DNA of 64,000 bases from Epiperipatus broadwayi (lineage: Eukaryota; Onychophora; Udeonychophora; Euonychophora; Peripatidae), in contig JAQFVV010000056.1 in NCBI GenBank assembly GCA_028023455.1, positions 3,991,717 to 4,055,716 on the forward strand, read 5' to 3'. The position numbers and the translations under genes are program-made. Below are positions 13,921-29,140 of the stretch, one piece after another. A model generated the notes under the pieces. The model was not told the DNA's origin, made no database searches, and saw only the letters and a program-made list of their open reading frames with translations. Within the stretch, counting starts at the first letter, position 1. Each line of letters starts with the position of its first letter.

Positions 13921-15060
13921 AGTAATAAACTTTATTAAACAAACATTTAAATATGTACAGGAAATATTTACAAATTAGTTTTGATTCAATTTATCCTTTG
14001 CACCAAATTTATCAATCCTGTCCCCAAAGCACCACAATGCAAATCTATAAGATTCTCATTGTTGAAATGTTAATATCATTTTCTTATTAAATCCTAGAGT
14101 TAGGCCTTACAAATTGTATTCATAGTTTAAAATGTGGAACCTTTCTTCTTTCTTGAGAGATCCTTTATTTTACCACTCTACACACTTCTACTGTCTTATT
14201 TCTCTTTGTGTGTGTACTTTTACTCCTACATTTCACAAACAGTCATAGCAGTCCCTCCCCATACTATTTCCATAACCTTCTTCAGCCAGTATTTCAAACA
14301 TCTAGCAAAATAGTTGTCCCAATCATTGTCAAGTTTTTTCAAACAATTGAACTTTTTATTATGAAAGATTAAACAATACTGGATTGTTTATATAATTTTC
14401 AATGCATGTATTATCACCATTGTGTTATGAGGTTTGAATTTTATTACATTTTGCTTCAGTAGTATTTTAAGATTTATCATTGGGGTGTGGAAAACTCTGT
14501 ATCTTAGTCTCTTAAAAGCACTGCATTCTTCTAGTAAGTGTTGAAATGTTTCACATTTATTTTTACAAAATGAACAAGTTTCTTCTAAGCTCATTCCCAA
14601 TCTTTTATTAATGTATGTTGTGGTCGGTAAAATTCCATTGATCAACTTGAATATGAATTTCATATATGTCTGTGGTGTATAAATTGAATGGAATTTAACT
14701 AGGACCTCTTTCATTGAACAATTTATTCATAAATTTTCACGAGGTTTTACCCTCCTTATGTTTTTCTATCTAAATCCTTCCAAATTTTGCACATTTAGGT
14801 CATCTTGTATGTCCTTATATGCAATAAACATATCTGCCAAATAAGATCTTCTCTCCAGCCCTATTTCACTAAATATTTTTATATCCCCTGTTGGCTGACT
14901 AAAGTATTGATACTTAATAATGTTTAAATATGTTCTTGCAGTAATAAAATCTCCACATACCTTTAGATCAGTTAAGTTAAGCCGTCCCTTATTAATGGGT
15001 AACTGTAATATTGCCATTGATAGTAATCTAGATTTCCTTTTCCAATATAGTTTGAGATTT
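13921..15060 (-). pseudogene. 5'-truncated LINE C-terminal region (L1/Tx1-type)
   Basis: Minus-strand remains of the part of a non-LTR retrotransposon ORF2 downstream of the reverse-transcriptase core. Reading from 15060 downward, the pieces are a WKRK-R block and PINKGRLNLTDLKVCGDF, equivalent to the GGLxLPDL block that follows the RT domain in L1/Tx1-like ORF2. Then comes a gap with frameshifts (about 14766-14714). The frame at 14714-14388 follows, with INGILPTTTYINKRLG and a zinc-knuckle-like CSFCKNKCETFQHLLEEC (C-X2-C, then H and C), the usual C-terminal Cys/His motif of these proteins. The 3' flank has an AATAAA signal read on the minus strand at about 13925-13931, marking the probable 3' end. 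The RT core and endonuclease are missing. The clade call is from motif layout only; another LINE clade with a similar C-terminus is possible. Confidence 0.75.
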
Positions 15061-17890
15061 TAAATTGTGCAAGAATTTCTGATCTGAGATATATATATAC
15101 CTTCAGGAATAAGAATCAGGATATTTAAGAATATATAATAAACATTTAATAACGATAGGTAAAAAAATACACATATCAATTTATTCATTTTTGATATAAT
15201 CTGTGATCTATTTATTTGAATTCCTTGGGTTTTTTTTTAAAGTTTTGAATGTAAATGTATATCGACTATCATGGTCTACATGTTCATCTTATTATTCTAC
15301 TATTGTTCAATCCCATTATTTGGCTATTTATTTATAGTTACAACTTTTAAATTGAAAAGAAACTATATTAATTATAAATATTTTGATGATATGAAGGTTA
15401 CAATTTACACAAATGAACTGCCAATGTCTTATACAAATGAAAGAGATTGGTAGAATAGCAGACACCGTCTTCCTTTTATTCTGAGATGCGGTTATAAAAG
15501 AATTAGTTTACTTAATTTCTACAATATACTTTTAGCAACTATTTTCTCATCCAATGTTTTCAATGTATATTCTTATTAAATTTTCATGGTTTTTTTTTCT
15601 GCCTGTATTTTTACAACTTCATTCTATTTAATAATTTTAATTAACTTTATTTTTTAAAATGTTAGTAAGGAATTGATTTATTTTATGCATAAAATTAACT
15701 GTTTCATTTATTTAATATGCATGGATTCGATAATCCACTTGGTTTATTTTAAAATCATTTCTTTCATGCATGATTTGCACAGATTAACACCACGTTACTA
15801 TGATAATTAATTGTTTTTAAATCAGTTTTCATTTAAGTATACCCATTTATACGGAAATAAGGTGCTCAACATTCATTTAACTGCTCAAACGTCACATGAG
15901 CAATATGATTTTTTTTTTTATTAATAGAGACATGATTAATTTAATGTAATACCTTATATAAGATAGGAGAATAGTTATATACTTGTTTTTGTAAAGTACA
16001 TTTTTAAAAAGTCAATAATTGAAGCATATCCTATTATTAGCAATAATTTTTATAGAAATATAATACAAAGAAATACTTACATTTGTTAGTTGTTAGTTTT
16101 ATTAAAGGTATTAGCGCAATATAAACTGCAAATAGTAATAAAAATGATATTCAAAAAATTATCGAAGAAAAAAAAAAGTAAGACTGAAGGGGAAAAAACA
16201 CTTTTATCTCGAAAGCTTACTTTATTTTTTGACTTCTCATCTATTTATCATTTCAGATCAAGGAAAGCGAAAACATCTTTAATTAAAAATTTATATGATT
16301 TCATCTTTGAATTCAATTTTCTTCTAAATACAGAAAAGAATAAAAGCAACTATATAAATCTACATTACAGATGAACTGTTTTAACACAAATTAGCAGACA
16401 TATTTGTCGTCTAATAAGTCACGGATTTCCAAATTTTGTTTGTTAAAAATCTTTTTAATTATCAAATTATTAATAAATTAAACTTTCTTATAATTTTGTA
16501 TAATTTTTTCTACAATATAAGAAAACCGGAGAGTCTTAAACTCTTTTCTTATCTTTAACCTAAGGATATACTTTTAGCATTTGTAAATATAGATCAAGGT
16601 TATAGAATTATTGATTGTTTTAACTGATAAGAAATTTAAATTTATTATAGAATACCTTAAACAAGTGCTATAATTCACAGTGCGAAGCTTATAGAATAGA
16701 ACATTTTAAACTTCCTTTTGTTTAATTAGGATTACCTTCTAAATATGGCAATCGTTAAACCAAATCGAAACTTAAACCTTCTTTTGCCATTATAAATTAT
16801 TTTTTATAAATTGAGACTTTATAATACTTGAATATTTAATTTTTTTTGTATAATATTTCACGCAAGACAATTGAATATTTAATTTTCCTTGTATAATATT
16901 TCATTTCTCAGATATTCAACGCTATTGATATAAAAAATTACTAATGCAATGTACATGATTTTATTCGATTTGCATAATTTTTATTCCTAAACACTCAATT
17001 CAAGATTAGAAAGAAAAGTAATCTATGTATATAAGTCAAAGATCGTATTCGTAGGGTTAATTGATTTTCTATTCAATGTTTAATTGCTTAGACTTGATGT
17101 AACACAGAAATAAACAAGGAATTCTAACTTAATGAAATAATATAAATAAATATTTCTTTCAAATCAATTATAATGCTAAGCGTTGCTAAATTATTATAAA
17201 TAAGAGATAAGTCAATCTGATATGTAAGTAGTCAAATCTAAAAATTTATGCAATGTAATATGTATATACTAAAATAAATAATACTTAATATGGAAAAAAT
17301 AGCATTAAATATATAAACTAATTAAAAATCTTAAATGTGAAAAGAATAAAATGACAACAGAAGTAATTGCTAAAAAGAGAAATATTTAAAAGTATTTAAA
17401 AATAGACAGAAAGGCCAACTAAGTTCTTGAAACCAGAGACTTTACCTAAAAACGGAAAAGATTAAAAACCATAGGTATATATATATCATAATTAAAAAAT
17501 AAAAGCATGTAAGAAATGGATTAATTGCTAGTATTGGATGTTAAGAAAGCAGCATGAAAAACAAGATGACCAATATCAGTTGGCCATAGAAAGGATACTT
17601 TTTGGAATTCTACTATCTCTATAGATTAATTTAACAGGTCTAGGATTTAAACAAGTGTCATAATGTACTTTATGATTTTTGTCCAATTTTGAACCAATGA
17701 TAGAAGTTTTCCAACAAACAATTTATATATATGTAAATATGAATTTTCTAATTGTTAGAATAATATTATTTTATAAAGTTTTTCTATTTAAGTAGTTATT
17801 TAAAAATAAATTGTGTTCAAAGTCATCCTAGTTGCATAACTCACCAATTAGATATTATAATATAACTATCTGTGCATTTTCCTTCACATA
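15061..17890. other. Anonymous AT-rich DNA
   Basis: Short Lys/Asn/Phe/Ile-rich frames (15271-15453, 16090-16374) have no recognisable domain and look like chance frames in AT-rich DNA. No transposon ends or RNA genes recognised. Confidence 0.5.
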
Positions 17891-19720
17891 GTGCATAATT
17901 ACTGCAAAAAAGAATATGGAGCAGAAGTGACAGAATAGATGTAATAGTTAATAGAGTCTAAACTTGGAAAGTACTTTTAGATGGAATAAATCACGAAGAT
18001 ATAAATGAGATAGATGCAGCTGATATAAATCCAAGTTTGGCAGTTTTGGAAGTATACTGGCTGGTTCAAAAGAAATTGGAACAATAGAGTCAAATATAGG
18101 ATAAAGTAACATTAGGGTTAAGTTTGTTAGAACACATAATTATGCACAGTAGGAAAAATAACATTACTATACTATAGATTGATGAATCTGTTTAGCACTA
18201 ATCTGTCAGATAAACAATGCTGTCAATCATCTGTAGAGAAAATGATAACAAAATCTTATATCAGATTACCTAAAAGAGATTCCACATAGGGAGTTGTGAA
18301 GTCTACGCCCAATTTTCAAGATATTTGGTTACCTAGTTGAGAACAATTTAAATACTACTCAAAATTTAAACAAAGGGATTTTGGGGGCTAATAAAAATAC
18401 TCTCAAGCAGATCATTGAATTTCTTAACATGATCAATTTGACCTACAGACCTAAGAAAGCACAAGAAGAGAATAAATTTAGTGTTGATAGCAAAATAATA
18501 AAGTATAAAATGAAGTTAAGGTACATTGTTTGAGAGAGACAAATAGATTCAATCCTTATTGGAAAACCAAAAAGAAAAAAATGTGACTTAGGAAAATTAA
18601 AAATTATATGACAATCATAAAGCTACCCAAGCCAAAAGAAACCTTATATTCTTGACAGACAACCCAAGGGATCATCATATCCAAGCTTCAATATGAGATA
18701 GGAGGAAGTAGGAACTAGCAAAGAAATCAAGAAAATCCAGCCCAGCAAGAGGAAATATGTAATGATCCTGAAAACAATAGGAAACATTATAAATCAATTT
18801 GAATAAGATACTGTTATTGATGAAAAATATTCAGAAAATGTATGATTAACCCTCATTTGGATAATGAGGAATGATTACATTCTTGATGACCCTGAATCTG
18901 TTGGAAGAATCATTGATTTTCAATAAATAAAATGAAATATGTATATATAAAAAAAATTAGCACATCAGTTTTTACTTCCCATTTTTAGAAACTGGTCACA
19001 AACCTGATTTTGACAATACAAAAATACTTGATAATTTGGAAAGATATGATTTAAGAACCATGAGAGAGTTAATTGAAATATTAAAGAGATCTACTGGTTT
19101 AAATAGGGCTGATGAAGCACAACATATTCCAGCTATGTGGAAACCTCTCATTTTATCTAATATTAACTTAAACTTAAAAGATGAAAATACTGAGGGAAAT
19201 AAACATTTTGATAAGCTTCATATTGTGAATGCTGAACTACTTCAAGTTGAATCTCATTTCTCATCTCGCACACAGTCACGTTATTATTTAAGATCTAAAG
19301 GTTTTTCTTTCAGAAGTTAACCTTGATAATGGTGGATGCTAGTCCATTGAAATATTGGTGTTTAATGGAAAATAATACATGGTACAGCCCAAAAAGATAT
19401 ATTATAATATATATGAAGAATAAACAAATCTAGAAAATGCAAATAAATTTGATTTCAGTAAACATAGTCAAAGACTGAGCTACTATCAGCTTGATGGGGC
19501 ATGAATGATCCAAAAAAAGTCATACCAAATTAATTATTACATCTTCAGAAGAATCCAAAGAACACTATGATGCCAGATGAAATGAATGAAAAAGTCTTGA
19601 TGCCAAAATTTTAAATGCAATAGCAAATCAGTTATTAAGAGGAGTATCAAAAGAAATCTTTGCTGGGATACTTATTGAAATTTAGAATTTGGAGGAAAGA
19701 TAAACCTCAATGCATATCAC
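17891..19720 (+). pseudogene. Decayed coding-like stretch with one surviving 119-codon frame
   Basis: An open frame without stop runs from 18961 to the TAA at 19318-19320, with an internal ATG at 19036. It reads through FLETGHKPDFDNTKILDNL and LRTMRELIEILKRSTGL and ends RTQSRYYLRSKGFSFRS. A pyrimidine-rich tract ending in TAG at 18986-18988 lies inside the frame start and could be a splice acceptor. The upstream 1 kb (e.g. PKKAQEENKFSVDSK near 18450-18490; DDPESVGRIIDF near 18884-18922) and the downstream 400 bp have protein-like composition in several frames, broken by many stops. I could not match it to a known family. It is either a terminal exon, a pseudogene or a decayed retroelement gene. 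Confidence 0.35.
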
Positions 19721-19784
19721 TGGTGTTAACGTATCAGAAAATGTTTTCATTTTATTTAATATGAAATAAAATTTTTTCTTTTTT

Positions 19785-19905
19785 TATTAAAAAATTTAAA
19801 AAAAAAAAAAAACAAAAAAAAAGTTTTTTTTTTTGAAGAAACCCCCCTGAATTAGGGGGGGGGTTGGGTGGGTTTTTTTTTTTCTAGGGGTGGGAAGGAT
19901 TTTCC
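19785..19905. other. Homopolymer-dense patch, possible sequencing or assembly error
   Basis: Long runs of A (about 19796-19811), T, C and G, including a run of G at 19854-19863 and T at 19873-19884, occur within 120 bp. The texture (short bases between homopolymers, ACCCCCC...GGGGGGGG) differs sharply from both flanks and resembles low-quality long-read consensus or a collapsed hairpin. No biological feature is assigned. Confidence 0.45.
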
Positions 19906-22250
19906 GCATTAAATAAAAAGCATAGTGAGTATGCATTTTCATTAGAGATGAAATAGGTATTAAAGATCAGACAATATCCATATTTTAAATCCATTGATAT
20001 GACAATAGTAGATTGGAGATCATTGAAATATGATAGGTATTGATATTTTTAGATATTAAATAGCTTAAGATATTGATATATTTAGAGATATTAGATAGCT
20101 TCAGATTGTGCTGCATTGGTGAGCCCTTCTCAGATGTTTGATCATTGTATAATGTGGCTTATGGATGGAGATAATCAAGAAACATGCTAGAAATTTTTGT
20201 AGTAGCTTTGAAAAATTATTTATTTTTTGGTCATCACCAGATGGGATTTCCTACATCAGTATTGATCTGTTGAAGTGAGAATTGCAACGAGTAACAAGAA
20301 TGTTTGCATATTTATTTTGTAAGCAGAAGAATTTCTGACTTATTTATGAACTTATTAGTTGGGCATGACTCTAGTTTTATATGTTGGCATGTTTATTTTG
20401 TCGTATCTAACTTATACTTTAGAAAGATTTCAGTTTGAAGGTATAATGCCAGTCACCATAGTTAGTAGAGGTTTTAATAGTGATTATGGGAATTGAGACA
20501 TACATAGATTTGCTGATCTTTAAGTAAATTTTTTTTTTTTTGCTTTTTTAGTTTAAGAAGTATATTTCTCATAGTGACAAATAGAAAAGAATTTATTTCC
20601 ACAATGATGACAAAATTTAAATAAAAGTGAAATTCAAAATTTAAATAAAAGCAAAATTAAAATGTCAATAATTTTTAAACTTGAAAAATACAAAAAAATG
20701 ACTGATAAGCAAGTGGATAGATACAACATCTAATGAATAAAAATACAAAATGAAAAAATTAATAAAGAAATTCATAACATATGATGACAAATCACAATAG
20801 ATAATAACAAAAAAAAATGAACTGAGGAACATATATAAAAAAATGGAATCCAGAATAATTTACGATTTAAACTCAATAACTGTTTTTTTCATCTCAGTTA
20901 GAGGATTATGTAATACAATGAATATTATCTATCATATATAAGTAAATAATAATTTAATGTTTGAATATAAGCGACTACAAAATAAATGAGAATTTTCTTG
21001 TTCAAAAATTTATCAATGTGTGTATATGGGAATTAATGAAACTTGCAATCCGCAGTTAGATAAAAATAGTAAAGGGGGAACACATAATAACAATTGTGTT
21101 ATTTTTTTTTACTTGGAGTAAAAAAAAAGTGGATAAAAATTGAATACACAGCTATTTTAATGATCTCACATATTCTATAAAAGATTAAAAAAAATAGTGT
21201 AATAAAAGTTAAAATATTATCTAGAGTTTATAATTGTTATTTATTATAAAGTGTAAAAATGAAATAGAAAATTAATATTAAAATATATAATATACTCGAA
21301 CATTTAGTAAAATGTTATTCTAGGTAAGTGAAAATGTCATTATAATGATTTTCATATTTAAAAATAAGTCATTCAAAATGAAACATTTATAATGTTTAAA
21401 AAAAGAAATGGTTTTGATGTAAAAAGCTTAAATTTTTATTTTTTTTAAATCTCACTAAAATTGGAGTAAGTTGTTTAGGAATTTGATTAATCTGACAAGA
21501 AGAGAAAAATTTTCACTAACTTGCTGTACTTGCATTTAGTCAATTCACATATACCCCTTAACTGTGAAACAATAGTTTTAATATTTAGTCTTAGTTATGC
21601 CATCAGTTGAGAAGTTATTTAAATATAGTTTCAAACATGGAAAAAGATTGAACATAATATTTACTTATTGCATATTAAATTCATGTAGATTGTTTTCACA
21701 AAATAATCTTAATGGCAAGAAAAGTTCCAATTGTCAGTTCTATAGATAGTTGGCCTTGAAATGATCATTGTTATCAGCTGACAGTATATTCTACCAAAGC
21801 AGCTTGAAAAGCATTACTATATTATATAGCCATTGAAATTAATAGGTAGATTTCTTAATTGTACTAATTACAATTGATCTTAATAAAATGTAATCATCTG
21901 ATTTTCTGAATAAATGTCTTTAATTTTTGAACATCTATGTCTCTCTTATGATGTGACAAACTGCATATAAAACATCTAATTGCTATTTCTCCATGGCTAA
22001 TGATGAAAGTGCAATACAATTGTAACTGAAAGTCAAAGAAGAAACTTCAAAGCAGGATGAAAAATAAACTTGCCAATATAAGTTTAGCATATCCAAAACA
22101 TATTTTAATTGTCTAAAATGCATACATTAGAAATTCAAACTAGTTTAAAAATTTAAAAAGTTATAAGCAAATTTCTGATTTTCTGTCTAAGTGAAAATGT
22201 TTATATATATATTCATTTAATCCAGTTTATAATTTTTTATTATTCTTAAT
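19906..22250. other. Anonymous AT-rich DNA
   Basis: Contains a partial local repeat of the word GATATTGATAT-TTTAGATATTA around 20035-20100. Otherwise A/T-rich sequence without frames, RNA boxes or transposon termini. Confidence 0.5.
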
Positions 22251-22251
22251 T

Positions 22252-24215
<1,964 letters not shown>

Positions 24216-24219
24216 ACAA

Positions 24220-25165
24220 TTCATTAATTGTTAAAACAGAGTTTTTTTAATATAAATAAATAAAATAATAACTAAATAATTATTGCCAAGCACTTTCAAC
24301 TCTTAGAGTCCTTATCAAGGCAGTGTAAAAAATTCTATTTTTTCCTTGGTGATGAATTCAACATTTCATTGTATTGGCCAGGAACAACTAATCCGAAAGC
24401 TGGTTAACTTCGAATTCATAGCACAAGATGAATTTTGTATAAGATATGATTTTTTAATCTTGCATTTTTAATTATGTGTTTCATGCATTAATATTGTGAA
24501 ATCCTTTGGATTTGTGAAATCCTTTGGATTATATATATGTCCTGTACTATTTTGGTGAACATAAAAAGCTGAATAAACTGTATCATCTTCTCTTGCACTA
24601 TTATACGTATATTTATGTTGTTGAAGGTGATATTTAATATTTGTTTTGGTTTCTCCAAATAAATAAGGAGGATAAAAGCAGTGTTATATACTCTATTAGA
24701 TGCCCATAAATAAATTGTAGTGCAATATATGTTGGAGAAACCAAAACAAATATTAAATATTGCCTTCAACAATATAAATATACATATAATAGAGCAAAAA
24801 AAAGATGATACAGTTTTTTATGTTCACCAAAATAGCATAGGCCATATATGTAATCCAAAAGATTTCACAATATTAATGCATGAAACACATGATAAAAAAT
24901 GCAAAATTGAAGAATCATATCTTATACAAAATTCATCTTGTGCTATGAATTTTAAATTAACCACTTTTCTGATTAGTTGTTCCTGGCCAATACAATGAAA
25001 TATTGAATTCATCACCAAGGAGAAAATAGAATTTTTTACACTGCCTTGATAAGGACTCATAAGAGTTGAAAGCACTTGGCAATAATTATTTAGTTATTAT
25101 TTTTTTTATTTATATTAAAGAAACTCTGTTTTAACAATTGGCAAATTGTTATATTGTATTTATTG
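24220..25165. mobile_element. Penelope-like element fragment A in palindromic (inverted) arrangement
   Basis: Two copies of the same Penelope-like 3' segment lie in inverted orientation: left arm 24220-24660 (minus) and right arm 24727-25165 (plus), with a spacer of about 70 bp. The right arm reads INCSAIYVGETKTNIKY (IYVGET is the YIG half of a GIY-YIG endonuclease). After a frameshift it continues with FYVHQNSIGHICNPKDFTIL and KIEESYLIQNSSCAMNF, the typical C-terminal part of the domain. The left arm reads YLGETKTNIKYHLQQHKYTY and the same downstream peptides on the minus strand. In Penelope-like retroelements this domain sits C-terminal to the reverse transcriptase, which is absent here. 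Beyond the stop, both arms share CTTGATAAGGACTC...GAGTTGAAAGCACTTGGC (a hammerhead-like pattern). Stops and frameshifts show that it is inactive. Confidence 0.75.
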
Positions 25166-25523
25166 TTCATAAGGAAAAAAGTTGTGTTTTTATGGATATT
25201 ACCTATATGTATATAAATATTATATGAAGAAAATCGGATTATAAAACATTAGAATTGCCTGTACTCATGTGTATATGAATATATATTTTTATTATATAAT
25301 TATATGTTAGCATTGTATTAATTAATTCATATGTATGCTAAGCTTTTGAAATAAGAATGATAATATTTATATTTTTATATTAGAGATAGACTTATAAAAA
25401 AGATTCATTAAATGGACTAGCTTATATGGTATTTTATGGATTAATATTGTGAATTTTATTATATTATATCTTGTGTAAACCTCAGTAGTACATAATAATT
25501 AAAATCCTTTTGTTAATAGTGTA

Positions 25524-25700
25524 ACGGTCAGATTTGTACATTCACATAACAAAATCTATAGTCCGGGTAAAATACACTAAAGTTGATTGAAATGGGATAC
25601 CAGTGCTCTGTGACTTAACACCCTATGAATGATATTTCTGATATTACACATGGGGCTTAATTTAATCTGTGAGCCAGCTCCAAATAAGGAGAGACATGAG
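25524..25700 (+). repeat. tRNA-derived SINE head (A box TAGTGTAACGG)
   Basis: The word TAGTGTAACGGTCAG at about 25527-25541 is a full RNA polymerase III A box in the form seen in tRNA-Glu/Asp. About 40 bases later GTCCGGGTAAAATAC could be a decayed B box/T arm. The following 100 bp are non-tRNA body sequence. A clean cloverleaf is not present, so this is not a functional tRNA. The 3' boundary and target duplication were not found. Confidence 0.4.
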
Positions 25701-26107
25701 ACCCCAAAATTACCTAAACAAGGACTAACTAGAGAATTAAATGAAGTGATAACATGCTAACTTAAGAATAAAATTAACACTTAAAACTATAATTAAACTA
25801 CTAAACATCCCATGATTACCATTTCTTATGCTAACACATAACTATTATTAACAGAGTTTTGCCTATGTTATAATTAAATTATAATGCATATAAATTATTA
25901 AAGATAATAATGGGTTAGACTTGGAATTGAGTGAATGCTATGGAAATGAGTTAAATTTAATTGCATTTATTAATTAATAAGTCAAACAACAAATAAAAGG
26001 AAAACAATAATTATACAATAAGAATGACATGAAATCAAACACATGCAGGTGTTACACAGTGAGATGAGATTAAATTGAGTTCCAATATATCTCATCATGA
26101 TATATCC

Positions 26108-26109
26108 AA

Positions 26110-26158
<49 letters not shown>
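26108..26158. repeat. (TA)n(TG)n microsatellite
   Basis: Alternating TA units pass directly into about 18 TG units. Confidence 0.95.
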
Positions 26159-26159
<1 letters not shown>

Positions 26160-28392
26160 ATGATAAATAAATTATGCCTATGTCAGTTAATATATCAAAA
26201 TCCTATCTTTATATCATGGTTTGCTAAATTACAAGTGAATATGCTAGCCTAAGATAGATTGCTAATTACAGCACTAAGATGGCTGCTGCTTAAATATATA
26301 TCCTAAGATATGAGTGTAGAATAGAGCTCAAAGACAATGCAGGTTAGTCTACCACTCAAAGATTCAGTTTCAAACCAAATGCTGAATAATTATTTAATGC
26401 AGGGGAGAAAAACTGGCCACCTTGGATCAACATGTATTTGCTAGGGCATAGACATGGTGTGGGTGGGTAGATATTCATGGGATTTTGCATCAAAATGCAT
26501 GGTACTGTAGGACAAGACAGCTTGCTACAATTAAAATACATACTGAGTTCAGAAAATTTGGATAGGCTTAATGCAATGGGGTCTGGATCATTGTGCTCTA
26601 GTTCTAATAAAATATAGCTTTGCCTGAACTAAGTGAATGGGGATGACCTTCTTCGTGAGCCCATTAGAAGATATAGCAAGAGATTATGTACAAACATACT
26701 TTGTAAAAACACACCTGCAATGCATAAAGTGAAATACAAATATGTACATTTAAACTAAATGCACCTACAACAGATAGCTTCTATCTGTATAACTAATAGT
26801 ACCCAATTCTTAAAATAAGCACAATAAACATGCTCTAGTTAAAGGACTAAAACTATATTATTAATCTAGTTTAATATCCTCAATCTGTATCTTTAATCAT
26901 TTTTACAAGGGAGGAAAATATATTTAGTGGGCAATTAACAGTACATTAACAGATATACTTTTATACTATCTCTAAGGCTAGTCTATTACTTTTGATAAAA
27001 CAGATATTTAAAAGTTATAATTTATAATTCTGTGCAAACTATAATAGATATCATATAATGTAAAACTAAATCAAATGATAATAACGATCGCATAGAGATC
27101 TGTTATTATTTCAACATAATAGGATTGCAAAACAGCATGCTAGTAAAGTAAATAAGGATTATTAAAGAATATTAAATTGAAGATATCAATTATCATATCT
27201 TTGCTGAAAGTGTATCAAAATTAAAGGTGCTTGCTCTTTCAAAATATTTGGCATATTATAACATATAAGATAATTTTGAGTGAAATAAAATAGAATAATA
27301 TATATATAAGTAGTGAAATAAAATAGAATAATATATATATAAGTAGGTTTAAATAAACAAGTGATTACAGTTGTTTTAAATTAGGATAGGTGCAATGAAA
27401 GGTTACATATGTAGTCTCAGGTAGGGTTTATACAAGTTTTATATATTACTTTATATGAAAGTTTAAATAGTTAGGTTTGCACATTCAGTTTTACATTATA
27501 AGCTAGCTTTAAATAGATTAAGGTTTAAAGATTAAAAGTCTATTTTAGAGCTCTGCTGTGTTTGGATGATTATCTAATTTCTCACAGCTTGTTTCTTGGG
27601 CACATCAGACAGCAGGTTTAGTAACACTTTGAATCTCTGGATAGGTAATGTTATTTAGTTGTTATATTCTTGCAGGAGGCTGTTGGCAGGAACATCTCCC
27701 ACTCCTATGATGATAATGTTGCACCAGCCAGCACATAGGATGGGACTAGAGATTACCATCTCACTGGCAAAGAAACAGCAAATATCACTTTCCTACTCTG
27801 GCATGTCAAAATTACAACTGGCGTGGAGTCTGGTGGCAACACTTCTTGAAAAATATACAAAGTAAGATATATAATAATAAAATATAGGCTATTTATATGA
27901 TCCTGAGATCATACTATAATTTTGACAACAAAATTATTTTCTGTATGAGAACCCATTAGCATCTTTTTTAAGATTTTAGATTTTAATTTACTGAAATCAT
28001 TTAAACCTTTGTTTTAATTTTGTAACAGGATGTTTGTGCCTAAATTTGATCACTTCTAAGTTCCAGTGGAGTAGATCTTGTGTGTGATAAAATATATTTT
28101 GAAAAATGTTATTGTCAAAATTAAGATTTTAGATTTCTATCCCATGCTATGCTAACATTGGTGCACGCATAGTGTGATTCTTGTTTACAATAATTTTAAA
28201 TTAAGATTAAGAATTATAAGAAATGATTACATAATATTGCACTATATATGTAACATGGTAGTATGTGAACTACACATATATTCATGTGATTCTAATGTTT
28301 AAAATGATAAATTGACTCTTTTAGAAAACTAAATTAAAATACCTGCTGTAATGTAGCTATATCTAAGATATTACAAATGTTTATCAAATGTT

Positions 28393-28396
<4 letters not shown>

Positions 28397-28455
<59 letters not shown>
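28397..28455. repeat. (CA)n(TA)n microsatellite
   Basis: About 14 CA units are followed directly by about 16 TA units. Confidence 0.95.
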
Positions 28456-28457
<2 letters not shown>

Positions 28458-29065
28458 TGACACAAAACTGGGTTAGCATCTTATATATATGTACTCATGA
28501 AGGGTTTAAAGCTGACACACATAGAGGTATGGCGAAAAATAGATGAAATTTATATGAGGATAGGAATATATCATTTCAATAGTTACAGCATATTATTAAA
28601 TTTGTTAATAATTTGTATTATGCTGAATTTTATGAGTTACTTGATTACACACGAAGTGAAATTAATTTTAATATAAAATATTATTTTGTTATGGATAAAG
28701 TATTATGTTACCATAAATATGATAAATAGGAAAATAGCTTAATTATGGATACTTACCACCAAGCATGGTACTTTTGATAAATAATAACATATATGATCAA
28801 TTTATTATAGTTATTGGTAATTATAAATAACTCTCATTGTCTTTTGGTATGTTACATAATGTTTATATTTGAAATTTTTTTTTTTTACATTTGAATTACC
28901 AAAAAATAATTAATGAAAATATAAGTTCAAATATTATCAAAAATGGAAATTAGTGAGATCAAATTATGCTGTTTTTTTCATATAAATTATAATAATAATA
29001 AAAAAATCTTATACAACAACCATATAAATATAATGATAATAATTAAATATAAAAATTCTTTTTTT

Positions 29066-29140
29066 TTCCATGTGTCAAAGCATCGGCTGGGAAACGAACC
29101 CAAGACAACTGTGCTGACCACTCGGCCACCAACACTTGAC
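29066..29140 (-). mobile_element. tRNA-derived retroposon 1, with target-site duplication
   Basis: On the minus strand the element starts GTCAAGTGTTGGTGGCC and carries a perfect A box (TGGCCGAGTGG) and a near-perfect B box (GGTTCGTTTCC). It ends in CATGG followed by an A run. It is only about 75 bp, so it is little more than the tRNA-like part. Direct repeats TAAAAATTCTTTTTTT at 29050-29065 and 29141-29156 flank it, as expected for LINE-mediated insertion with the A tail at its 3' end. The tRNA-like fold has lost most of its anticodon arm compared with the two sister copies at 41.1 and 44.7 kb, so it is not a functional tRNA. Confidence 0.8.

Larger units (their letters stand above)
25701..29045. 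other. Anonymous DNA with microsatellites
   Basis: Includes (TA)n(TG)n at 26108-26158, a 33-bp direct duplication at 27280-27346 (GAAATAAAATAGAATAATA twice), and (CA)n(TA)n at 28397-28455. The stretch 27540-27865 is less AT-rich and has a 68-codon frame (27659-27865) of ordinary composition, but no domain is recognisable. Some of this is probably unrecognised repeat. Confidence 0.4.

Noticed and set aside
25524-27870. A 2.3-kb element with terminal inverted repeats AGTGTAAC...GTTGCCAC-ACT
   Set aside because: The terminal match is only about 11 of 18 bases with no target duplication; the left end is better explained as a tRNA A box.
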